From Puccinia triticina (Eukaryota; Basidiomycota; Pucciniomycetes; Pucciniales; Pucciniaceae): 64,000 bases of DNA. A program made the position numbers and the translations under genes. The notes below the pieces were generated by a model that had not been told where the DNA came from, searched no databases, and was given only the letters and a program-made list of their open reading frames with translations. Positions 21,891 to 31,439 of the stretch are shown here, piece after piece; within the stretch, counting starts at the first letter, position 1, and every line of letters begins with the position of its first letter. Location of the stretch: positions 3,932,001-3,996,000 of the forward strand of contig NC_070567.1 in the NCBI RefSeq assembly GCF_026914185.1. The letters are read 5' to 3'.

Positions 21891-22972
21891 GTCACTTGAT
21901 GACAAGTGACATCATGCCAGCTCCAGCGGGCTACCCACCATCTACCCACCATCTACCCACCATCTAACCAGTTTAAGAATTTCCACAGGAGATCCTCAGT
22001 TTTTGCTGGGCACCACTGATCCCCATTTCTGGTCAGCTGATACTCAGCTTTAGCTCCCAGCTTATGCTCAGCTTTGGTGCCCAGCTCATGCTCAGCTTTG
22101 TTGCCCAGATCAAAACCAGTCCTGGCCCAGCTTATTTTCAGCTTTATTCCAGTCATGGCTCAGCTTAGACTCAGATTAGGACTATCATTGGCCCAGCCAA
22201 TGCTCAGCTTTGGACCAGTATTGGCTCAGCTGATTTTCAGCTTTGGATAAATCTTGGCCCAGCCAATGCTCAGATTCTGAGTCTGACCGCTCCTGTAACA
22301 GCTTATGCTCATCTGTGGACCAGCCTTGGCTCAGCTGTGGACCAACCTTGGCTAAGACAATGCTCAGCTGTGGACCAGCCTTGGCTCAGCTGATGCTCAG
22401 CTGTGGAACAGCCTTGGCTCAGGTGATATTAATCTTTTGAATAGTCTCAAAAAATCTGATGCTCAGCTTTGGAACAGCCTTGGCTCAGCCAATGCTCAGC
22501 TTTGTACCAGCATTGGCTCAGCCGATGCTCAGCTTTTGAAATTTTTTGGCCCAGCTGGTGTTAATCTTTGGAACAGTATTGTCCCAGCTGATCCTAAGCT
22601 CTGCACAAGCCTTTTCCAAGATGATGCTCAGCTTTGGACCATTGTTGGCTAAGCTGATGCTCAGATTTGGAATATTCTTGGTCCAGCTGACACTTGGATT
22701 TGTTTCAGGCTTGGAATATCCAATGCTCAGCTGTGGCCCAGGCTCAGCCAATGCTCAGCTTTGGCCCAGGCTCAGTCAATGCCTACTGCTCAGCTTATGA
22801 TGAGCATCAGCTGTTCCTGGGAAAAAATTAGGATCAGCTGACTGTGCCACATTGAGTGCTCTGGTGCAGTCCTGCAAGCTCTACAAGTGCTGGTGGAGCA
22901 GACTTGGAGCAGCGCTGGAGTAGCTCTGGAGCAGAAACCAAAGCTGCATCATGTCACTTGCCATCAAGTGAC
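21891..22972. mobile_element. TIR element filled with a CAGCTTTGGACCAG minisatellite
   Basis: Ends GTCACTTGATGACAAGTGAC and GTCACTTGCCATCAAGTGAC are inverted, extend through CATGATG, and are flanked by TA (21889-21890, 22973-22974). Between about 22000 and 22800 the sequence is a degenerate tandem repeat of units near 30 bp, variants of TGGCTCAGCTGATGCTCAG. No transposase is present. The element starts 68 bp after the stop of the 634-aa gene, in its 3' flank. A TA duplication fits the Tc1/mariner style. Confidence 0.7.
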
Positions 22973-22977
22973 TATTG

Positions 22978-23126
22978 TAATCCAATTCTAAAGAAAAGTA
23001 AATCTGTTATTCTGCTTCTGTAGATTGAGAGAATTTTAGTGATTGTAATTAGTTCTAAGCAGCTTTTTTTCAAAGATAGTGTCAATGCAAAATAGAAGCA
23101 AAGTTGATATTTTCTTAGCTCTTCTC
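22978..23126 (-). repeat. Inverted partial copy of the family pseudogene
   Basis: This stretch is the reverse complement of about 23404-23548: for example GGATTACAATAG-side CCAATTCTAAAGAAAAG at 22981 matches CTTTTCTTCAGAATTGG at 23526, and AGATAGTGTCAATGC matches GCATTGACACTATC. It makes a hairpin with a loop of about 280 bp directly beside the minisatellite element. Confidence 0.75.
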
Positions 23127-23249
23127 GTTCATGTGTTGATATTTTGTGTTGTTTCTGTTTCTGTATGCTTTCAATCTGTCTTCTATTTGATGCAAGGTGT
23201 GAAAATGTTTTATCTAAATAGCTCAGGCAAGCAGATGGAGGAGGACTCT

Positions 23250-23700
23250 TTTATCATTCTTGCAAAATGTTTTCATGCTGGCCTGACAAGTCCTACTAAT
23301 ACTCTCTTCCTGAAGACTCTCTGGTTTTGATTTTGGGAAAAAAGAACTGGAATAAAACTTGAAAAGGTTGAATTCCAGGGTCCAAACTTTCACACACAGA
23401 GAAGAGCTAAGAAAATATCAACTTTGCTTCTATTTTGCATTGACACTATCTTTGAAAAAAAGCTGCTTAGAACTAATTACAATCACTAAAATTCTCTCAA
23501 TCTACAGAAGCAGAATAACAGATTTACTTTTCTTCAGAATTGGATTACAAATTTGATTAGTAGACATGGTAGCAAGCTTATTCAAAAATGGAGATGGTTA
23601 TTTTAATTTGATGACTCCAACTTACAGGGGATTCCATTAAATTTGCTGTTATTCAATTGATTCATTGAACCATTGATTGTTTACTTATTTTAAAGCCATA
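23250..23700 (+). pseudogene. Decayed C-terminal copy of the 634-aa family
   Basis: In shifting plus-strand frames it reads KTLWF, FWEKRTGIKLEKVEFQGPN, RRAKKISTLLLFCIDTI, NWITNLISRHGSK, then QGIPLNLLLFN. These follow, in order, the gene at 19919-21823 (SLWFQFWNEKTGMNLEHIEF, RAKAKFTMLLFYIDTI, DWITTCITRYGNK, RGFHKVCFYS). Stops and frameshifts interrupt it and the N-terminal two thirds are absent. Confidence 0.75.
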
Positions 23701-24200
23701 TAAACTTAGCATTTCACAAGGTGAAACCTGTGCAAGTAGATACATTACATAAAATAAAGCTTTTAGGATATGATATTTTGTTTAATTCATAGACTGCAAT
23801 CACCTCATGTTTCTTTGTAAAATTTTATTACAGCATTTCTTTTCAGGATTTCAGGGCAATTCTTGAGGGGGTCTGAGATTGGACCAAGCAGCCATAAACA
23901 GATTGTTTTTACAATGAGAGCAGCTCAGAATTGATGATTTTATTTTATTGGAGATAGACTTAAGGAGCCCCTGCCCGCCCCTCAGAAGAGGGATTGATTA
24001 AATTCGCAGCCTCATCAGAGGGCAAAAAAGAAAAATTGGCACCCGGGTGGTTTTGGATGCCGCCCGTGGCCCGAGTCCCGGGGTGCCTGCAGCCTTAAAA
24101 GGACATGACCAGTTGGCCAGACAGGAAGGGCACAGGATTGTATGAAAGATGATGGAGAATGTGAGCAGAATAACGGACAAAATAACATTTCTTTCTTTCT
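23701..24200. other. Intergenic, AT-rich then GC-rich
   Basis: No gene. Base composition switches from AT-rich to GC-rich near 23960, marking the change from repeat DNA to the J-protein locus. Confidence 0.45.
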
Positions 24201-24201
24201 T

Positions 24202-24257
24202 GCCACCGTGACAGCCACGGTGACAGCCACCATGACATCCAATGTGACAGCCAACAC
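24202..24257 (+). repeat. Short GTGACAGCCAC tandem repeat
   Basis: Five imperfect copies of a 12-bp unit (GTGACAGCCACC) lie 150 bp before the start codon of the J-domain gene, within its probable promoter or leader. Confidence 0.6.
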
Positions 24258-24406
24258 ATGAGCTTTCACGGCCGAGCGAAGTGGAAGTCGCCCGCCAGCC
24301 TGAGTTTTCCTGGCCATCTTCGGTCTTCTGCAACAGCAACGACTCCCATGTTCCCCTCGAGGCTCCAAGCGACATTCCACCAGATCCTCGCCCAGGGAAC
24401 GTGCCG

Positions 24407-25301
24407 ATGAAGCCGACTCGAGCGCCGCCGATTCCCCGACGGCCCCGGGCCCATCCTCTGTCGACCATCGATCACAGGACCCTTGCTCGTCTTCAGCACC
24501 CCTCCTTCTCCACCTGCGCTTGTCGTCGTCAGGAAAACCATTACAGAACCCTCGGACTCACAAAGGTCCGTTGGCTCTCCTCTCCTCTGGCCCCAGCTTG
24601 GTGCTGATTGGGCTTAAAACCATGGAACCCCAGGAAGCCTCGGCCCGACAGATCAAATCGAACTTCTATGAGGTACGATCCAACCCCCACTTTGCCCGCC
24701 AATCCTCTCGAGACTATCCGCGGCCACTGACATTCAGATCTGGCTTCTCCCGGCACAGCTTTCGAGAACGCACCATCCGGATATGAATCCCAGCGGGGCC
24801 AGCTCGGCCGAGCGGTTCAAGAAGATCTCCGAGGCCTACAGCGTGCTATCGGATCCGGCGCAGCGGAAGCGATACGACGAGACACTGAGTGCCTCGGGCG
24901 TGTCGGGGGCGGGCGATCCGGGGACGACGTATGCCGGCATGACGGCGGAGTACGGCTCACGGAATGCGGAGCGGCGGGCGAATGCGAACTACGCCTGGTC
25001 CACGCGAGCCTCCCGGGCAGGGCCAAGAGCTGACCCCCGCGCCCGGAGATCAGACCCGCTCAGATCGGCCCAGCAGGCCGGCGACTTCTCCGCTTCTCTC
25101 GACCGCTTCGAACGTCTCGCCCGTCGCCGGAAACCTCCCTCCGCCTCCGCCTCCGCTATCCCTGATGACCCATGGTCCGACCCCCTCCACAACCCCTCTC
25201 CAACTCGTCCTAGACCCAAAGCATCTCCCGCTCAGCAAGCTGCTCAGATGGCCCTCATGCTCTCCTTGATTTTTTGGGTTGGCAGCAAACTTCAACTGTA
25301 A
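24407..25301 (+). CDS. J-domain (Hsp40) co-chaperone with C-terminal membrane segment
   Basis: J proteins stimulate Hsp70 ATPase activity through a helical hairpin with an HPD loop. Exons 24407-24565, 24634-24672 and 24759-25301 splice into 246 aa. An Arg/Pro-rich, acid-poor N-terminus (KPTRAPPIPRRPRAH) looks like a mitochondrial presequence. The J domain follows: HYRTLGLTK, EASARQIKSNFYE, then LSRTHHPDMNP with the HPD motif, and AERFKKISEAYSVLSDPAQR. Both introns lie inside the J domain. There is no Gly/Phe region or zinc domain, so it is a type III (class C) J protein. The last 20 residues (MALMLSLIFWVGSKLQL) form a membrane anchor. Size and layout fit small mitochondrial inner-membrane J proteins, which is inference. 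The ATG at 24407 is preferred over 24281 because it starts the presequence-like stretch. Confidence 0.8.
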
Positions 25302-26085
25302 CTCTCGTCCGCCGGCTCCCTTCACTCCTGTACTTACTATCTAGAAGCACTATCATGGTAATCATCCCATTGAAAATTGTAAAAGAGAGTTTTTAAACAT
25401 ATTTCCAACCTTGCGAACCATCGTTGTTTGCACGTTTTTTTCGGATCTTCTCTCTGCAAACTTGATATCCCTCAAAGAGACCCAGCCCTACCAAACTACT
25501 TGTCCTTCTTTGTTGAGCTTTGTAAACTGCTCATCACAGCTAACCAAAATCAAACCAGTGAAAGCGGTCCATCTGAAAGAGAACTTTGAGATTATATTCA
25601 AGTTGCTATGTTCACACAAGAAATGCTGCTTTAGAGTCTCAAGCCACCAAATGACAAAAAAAAACAGCGATGCAGCTTGAACAGGAAAGGGGAGATAATG
25701 TAAAAGAAATTAAAATGCACATGGGATATGACTTGTGAGCATCATAGTAAACAGCTCAATGTTCCCAGTTACGAGGCACATATATCTTAACAAATGGCAC
25801 ACAAAAGACGGTTGACACATACATTATACATATAGGCAGAAGATAAAACCACCGGGAGAGTTCTCTCTATAGCTTAGACTGCACCAGAGGAGATCTAGAT
25901 AAAAGTAAAAATAAGACATCGATATGTGTACACATACAGGCGGACAAAAGGACACGAAAAAAAATACAGAGAGACGTATCGATACAGAGATACACTAAAG
26001 AGTCCATCAAGTGCTTTTTTTGTTATTTGTAGCAGGAGCGTTGAATGGATGAAGGCGAGTCGGTTGCGTATGTGTAGTAGCGAGC
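25302..26085. other. Convergent 3' regions, no gene
   Basis: The J-protein gene (plus) and the aminotransferase gene (minus) converge on this AT-rich spacer. No frame has support. Confidence 0.5.
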
Positions 26086-27658
26086 TTACCCGACGGGACG
26101 GTGGCCCAGCTGCTTCAAGCTGTCGCTGAATCCATCGATGATCCGCGCGATATCGCCCCCTCCCTCGTCGACGGCGGTGAGCCCCATGTGGCCGATACGC
26201 ACATAGCGATCCTTGCACTCTTTATGCAATCCGCCGGCGATCACCAGATCTTTCTCCAGCATCTTGCCCATCACATCTGTATCCATCGACAAAACCACCA
26301 TTATCATCGTTATCAACAAAACAGGTTCGAATCTTGGCTGGGGAAACTCACCGCCTGGCTTGATCGACTCGGGCAAATAGATTGCCGTCATCCCGTGCGC
26401 ACTCGATTGATCATCAACCGAGAGCTGCTTGAGGCCCAGTTGCTTGACGGCCTCTTTGACCTTCTTTGAGGCTTGCTTGTGTCGCAAAAACCGTTCCTCC
26501 AGACTCAAACCTGGGCTCTCCAGGATCATTTTCAACGACTTGTGGAGGGCCTTTATATGTAATCAAATCAATTGATGTCGCTTGGCCGGAGGGAATTGCT
26601 TTCTTGCTTACAGTGATAAGGTTTGTGGCTCTGTTGGTAATAATTTGAAGGATCCCAAAAGGCATTATCAGTACCAATGATCATTAAAGCTGAAGGAAGA
26701 GCGCATGAAGACCTACGGTGTAGCAAAATAAGCCGGTGTGCCTGCCTGATAGGCTTTCATAACTATATATGTAGAGAAGGGAAAAGAATGAGCACTTGGC
26801 TGGGCGGGCCGAAGAAGAAAATAACAAGAAGGGGACCGACTTGGGAGCCATTTCTTCCAGGAGGCGTAGTAGCTGCCGGGGGGAGGTTTGCGATGGTCGA
26901 GCGTGCTGAGTGCGCGAGCAGAGGCGACAGAGATGCAAAGACCGGGAGGAGTTCCGAGGCCTTTCTGGGAGGCGGTGAGGACGACATCGAGCTTCCAATC
27001 GTCGAGTCTGATCTCCTCGCTAGCGACGCTACAGACACTGTCGAGGACGATGAGGGAGTCGGGGGAGAGCCGGGTGGCGACGGCTGCAAGGCCTTTGGCA
27101 TCAGCCAGGACGCCGGTGGAGGTGTCGCAGTGGGTGATGGTGATCAGCTTGTAGGTTCGTTTGGCCGTCTGAAGATGTTGCTCGAGCTCGGACGGAGTGA
27201 CGGTGTGGCCGAGCTTGGCCGAAAGCAGCTCGACGTGGGCCCCATAAGCCTCGAGACAGTCCTTGAAGGCCTCCCCGAAATAGCCGTTGCTGAGCACCAG
27301 CACCGGCTCCCCTCGCTCCACCAGGTTCGCGGCCACCATGTCCCATCCCAACGTCCCCGAGCCACTCACCACAAACGCCTGGCTGCCCGCCTCCGCAGAC
27401 GTGTACACCAGGCGTAAGAGCATCTTCAACGTCTCCCCAAAGATCCCGATGAAGCCCGCGGAGACGTGCGAGACTGAGGCTGATGCATTGGCTAGCAGTA
27501 CCTCATCGGCCACCTCGATCGGCCCGGGAATGACGAGCAACTTGTGCGGGTTCTGGGTGAATTCTGTGTGCGGATAGACAGATACCGATCGAGTGTCAGT
27601 GCAGCACACATGTTCATCAGATTGGGGAAAGGGAAGTGCGCCACTGACCACTTGGCAT
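26086..27658 (-). CDS. AGX1: Alanine-glyoxylate / serine-pyruvate aminotransferase
   Basis: A PLP enzyme that transfers the amino group of alanine (or serine) to glyoxylate, giving glycine. Six exons join in frame: 27658-27649, 27563-26841, 26762-26717, 26630-26612, 26550-26352 and 26276-26086, for 395 aa, the usual family length. Seen: KLLVIPGPIEV near the N-terminus, VSGSGTLGWD (about 69-78, PLP phosphate contact), THCDTSTG (148-154), LIVLDSV with Asp178, TASQKGLG with the Schiff-base Lys204, then PAYFATP and YVRIGHMG near the C-terminus. The coding first exon is only 10 nt and another exon is 19 nt. No peroxisomal SKL-type tail is present (it ends HRPVG) and no presequence, so a cytosolic enzyme is likely. 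The start is set by splicing of ATGCCAAGTG to the big exon; an alternative reading through 27738 lacks family similarity. Confidence 0.9.
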
Positions 27659-27779
27659 ATTTCCGGTCTTCCTATGGGCGATAGTGTAGTTCCTTGTGGA
27701 CCATCCAGAGATATGCAGTGAGGAAAACAGGCTCGCATTACAGCGAGGTCTTAGTCGCAATAATGACGTCATCGTTCAC

Positions 27780-27862
27780 AGCGAGATGGCGCAGCTGGTA
27801 GCGCGCTGGGCTCATATATCAATGTCACCCAGAGGTCGTCGGATCGAAACCGACTCTCGCTA
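27780..27862 (+). tRNA. Initiator tRNA-Met (CAT) with about 10-nt intron
   Basis: A1:T72 with a full 7-bp acceptor stem, D stem GCGC, anticodon stem CTGGG/CCCAG with the three G:C pairs typical of initiators, T stem GTCGG/CCGAC and loop ATCGAAA (A at position 54 instead of T, the eukaryotic initiator signature). The anticodon CAT is followed by A37 and an insertion TATCAATGTC at the canonical 37/38 intron site. Confidence 0.88.
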
Positions 27863-27898
27863 GTCCGCGGCCGCGGGGGATTCCCCAGGCCGCCTCCC

Positions 27899-27977
27899 TC
27901 CGAATTAGTATATCGGCTAGTATGACCGCCTCTCATGCAGTGCGCGGTAGAGACGGGTTCGATTCCCGTATTCGGAA
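27899..27977 (+). tRNA. tRNA-Glu (CTC) with 7-nt intron
   Basis: Perfect 7-bp acceptor stem TCCGAAT/ATTCGGA, anticodon stem ACCGC/GCGGT, anticodon loop C-T-CTC-A interrupted after A37 by TGCAGTG, and T arm ACGGG-TTCGATT-CCCGT. It lies 36 bp after the initiator tRNA on the same strand. Confidence 0.82.
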
Positions 27978-28955
27978 ATTTTTCTTCGTTCCATCAGCGG
28001 CTTGCTTTTGCTACTCTGGCTGTCGCATCAGTTTCCCCACCTTTTTTTTCGTGGTCGAGCAGAGAAAAATGAACAGTGCATGCTGACCCCTTAACTACCA
28101 AGTCAGCACACTACTGCAGTGTGATGCAGTCCTTCAACAAAAACCAAGAGAAGACATCCTGATATGGAGACAATTTGCAGACAGAAGAGAGAGAGCAAGA
28201 AACAAAAGCAAAATCATATGGCAACTCAAGAGTAAAAGAAACATAGCTAAGGAGTGTAATGAAACTGAAAATCCAAGTAAGAGGAGGCAGAGTTGTATTT
28301 GGGGCTGGAAACCTTGAACATACCGTCAGAGCAGAGTCAGAGCTGGAGATCCTGGGCCCTGAAACATCTTGAGGCTAGGTCCGCTAGCTTTGCTCCATAA
28401 ATTAAATTCTAGTGCCATGTGGACTAGTCTGAAAATTTGATAGTACTTGGGTATTGACCCTTGGAAAATTTTACTGGTTATTTGGTATCAGCAATGGGCC
28501 ACTGCACTACACTAATATTGGACAATAACTGTTAGTGTATCCATTTTATTGACTCCCAAATTCATGTTATTTGTTATCTGAGATACAAGTATCCATACCA
28601 ACAATAACAACAATAACAGGCCTTTTATAGCCAATTACCGGGATGTGATCATGTCCAAGGAGCCGCAGGCCCATGACATACTTGCCTGACGCCCGCCAAG
28701 GGCAATCCCGCCAGTGTGGAGGCATGGCAACGCAGAACGCGCGGCGTGCAGTCAAGGAGCTGCGGCAAGGGCGGCAAACCTAAGGGGAAACCAACCAGCA
28801 CCGGCTACAAGTCCGGGGCCAATGTCTGAGTTAAACCTTGTCGAGGAAAACCCATTGGACCCTCATTGCCGCCGAACCGCCTTAACAAAAAGAAGGAAGA
28901 AAAATTTGCTCTTGATGTGCTAAGTAATTTCCTCTAAAAACACGGTATAGAAGAG

Positions 28956-30424
28956 ATGGCAAGCTCAATCCAACAGGCAACAGCAATAGTGAAGAGGATA
29001 GCCGGGATCAAGACGCAGAGAGAAGCGGGCACGGAAGATCCCCCAGTAGCATTACAGGAAGAAGATGATGAGGTGCCCAACTTGAACCCCCCAAAGACAG
29101 GAAATAAAGGATCAACGGCAAAGGAGGTAACACAGAAAATAACTACCAGATCAGCTTCAAAGGCCCCGGAAGACGCACCACAACAAGTCAAAGGACAACC
29201 AGGAGACACCAATGGATGGGAGAGCTTACTAGGGGCGATGGGAGGACCAAAAGGGAAAAGAGTTAAGTGATCGATAATTATCGCCAAAAGGAACGAGAGG
29301 AATGCACAGGGAGCTGAGCAAAGATATGCCTTACCGCTATCAGCTGCTAATCCAGAGGAAACCACCATTGCACCGTCAATCAATCAAGGGAAAAAGAAAA
29401 GGGGCCGACCAGGTTCAGGTACGTTGTTGGATAGAAAAGGAATCCTAAGGAATTAAATGCAGAGGAAGCTAACCTGGCTTGGCTTACCCCACCAGTATTA
29501 AACCCAGTTGACACCAAAGCGGGGCCAGCTGAATCAACGGCCGCAGATGTGGTGCCCCCGTGGAAAATCCAACAGACACTGGTCCCAATGGTGGAGCAGG
29601 CTATGAAAGCGGAAGTGGATGGCAACTCAATCATGGCAAGCCGTCTCTATGACATAGGTGCAGGCCTGGGGAGGGCACTGCCAAGAACATCCCAGTTGTC
29701 AGCAAGTCCAGCCCAACCCCAAAAGCCGCGACCTCCCTTGCCCATTCCAGGGCTCAAGGTACCAGTTCCACTCTACAACAAGATTGACCTGACCAACAAA
29801 GTCAAAGAGTCAATTCTACCAACCAATCCCAAAACAGATAGAACCACAGCATCAACAGGGACTTTGATATGCAACAAATTGGCCGTCCCAACGTTGGTCA
29901 ATGTAGGCCTCACCCCCTTCTTTCAGAAAAATTTAGAAGAACTAAGGGGACTGCTCCCGTTGACCATTTTCAACGAAGAATGGCAAGATAAAGCCATTAT
30001 GAATTATGCAGAGAAGAGGCCAAAAACAGAAGAGAACGGTTCCGATCGGCTACACTATTCAGGTTATCCGTACCCAAACAAGTATTGCCAGACTTATAAC
30101 AAGTGGTTGGTCAACCACCAAGGGCTCTACACCGCACTCTTGAAAGTCAAGACCAAAGCCCACAAGACGTTTGCTGGATGGGTGATTGTCCATAAGAACC
30201 ACTGCAACGCCATCATTGTCCGGGACAGGTACATGACCGGACTGTGTTGCAACATACAAGTCAGGGCGAACGCACTTGTGCATTGGGTGAAACTAGGAGA
30301 CGGCAGAGAATCAGTGGCAAAAATATTGGTGTATAGAGAGGACGTGGTGAGGAAGGCACAGAAATTCAAAGAAACCAACTTCCTGGACAATCCGTACTCG
30401 GCAGGTGGTAGACGCTTTGGATAA
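28956..30424 (+). pseudogene. ORF1/gag-like protein of a retroelement, broken
   Basis: The ATG at 28956 opens 104 codons with Lys/Asp/Glu-rich low-complexity content, ending at 29270. A second frame, open from about 29450 through 30424 (about 320 codons), has a Pro-rich part (QPQKPRPPLPIPG), then a folded-looking region with YCQTYNKWL, HKTFAGWVIVHKNHCNAI and RDRYMTGLCCNIQVRANAL, ending NPYSAGGRRFG. I do not recognise a named domain. The position upstream of an RNase H frame suggests the first ORF of a retroelement. Stops near 29270-29450 break continuity. Confidence 0.45.
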
Positions 30425-30644
30425 GGACATAGCACAGTGGTATTTGACGCTTTTTTTGGGCCCCTCAAATACTGATTTGTCAAATATTTGAGTATTTGGA
30501 GATATTCAACAGAAAAACACCAAAAAAGTACATTTTTTGTGTTTTTGACTTATTTTGGCCCATTTCTGGGCCATACAATTTTGAGGGGGTCATATGTCAA
30601 ACATATAATGGTGCCAAAGGTGTTTATAATATTTCCAGAGGCAT

Positions 30645-31195
30645 ATCTCATAATGGCGGACGCACTATTCAGAGTGCCGGACGCACTTTTCATAGTGGCG
30701 GACACACTTTTGATAGTGGCGGACACACTTTTGATAGTGGCGGACGCACTTTTGATAGTGGCGGACTCACTATTCAGAGTGCCGGACACACTTTTGATAG
30801 TGCTGGACGCACTTTTGATAGTGCTAGGGATGCACTCTTCATAGTGGTGGACACACTTTTCATAGTGGCGGACACACTTTTGATAGTGGCGGACACACTT
30901 TTGATAGTGGCGGACTCACTATTCAGACTGCCGGACGCACTTTTGATAGTGCCAGACGCACTCTTCATAGTGGCAGAGGCACTTTTCACAGTGACAGAGG
31001 CACTTTTCACAGTGACAGACACAATTTTGATAGTGGCGGACTCACTATTCAGAGTGCTGGACACACTTTTGATAGTGGTGGACTCACTTTTCATAGTGGC
31101 AGACGCACTTTTCAAAGTGGTGGACACACTTTGCATAGTGGCAGACACACCTTTTGTAGGGGCAGACACACTTTTCAAAGTGCCAGAGGCAGATT
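30645..31195. repeat. 21-bp minisatellite, about 25 copies
   Basis: Unit GATAGTGGCGGACACACTTTT with variants (CATAGTGGCAGACGC, TTCAGAGTGCCGGAC). Because 21 is a multiple of three, long frames stay open on both strands as seven-residue repeats (SGGHTFD, VADTLLI). The array is bounded on the right by the hAT insertion at 31223. Nothing supports translation. Confidence 0.8.
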
Positions 31196-31439
31196 TTTTT
31201 TGTGTTGCACCAAAGGGGCTGGTAAAGATTGACATCAGGACCTGGGTACCCGTGAAGGGTACGGGTACTGGGTGACAACTTTGCTTAAACCAGACACCCG
31301 GACCCGTACCTGTACCCGCCTTGGCGGGTACCGGCGGTCTCCAGGCGGTGTACCTGCAGGTACTTGCCCTCCATATTTACTCATAGCTTCTTTAGAGTTG
31401 ATTGCTAGCATAAATATATATATATATAATAAAAATTAC

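Noticed and set aside
27659..27738. Upstream extension of the aminotransferase reading frame
   Set aside because: The family sequence begins only after the acceptor at 27563; the 10-nt ATG exon gives a proper start.
30496..31275. 259-codon plus-strand frame and 153-codon minus-strand frame
   Set aside because: Both are products of the 21-bp minisatellite, whose unit length is a multiple of three; no ATG-supported gene structure.
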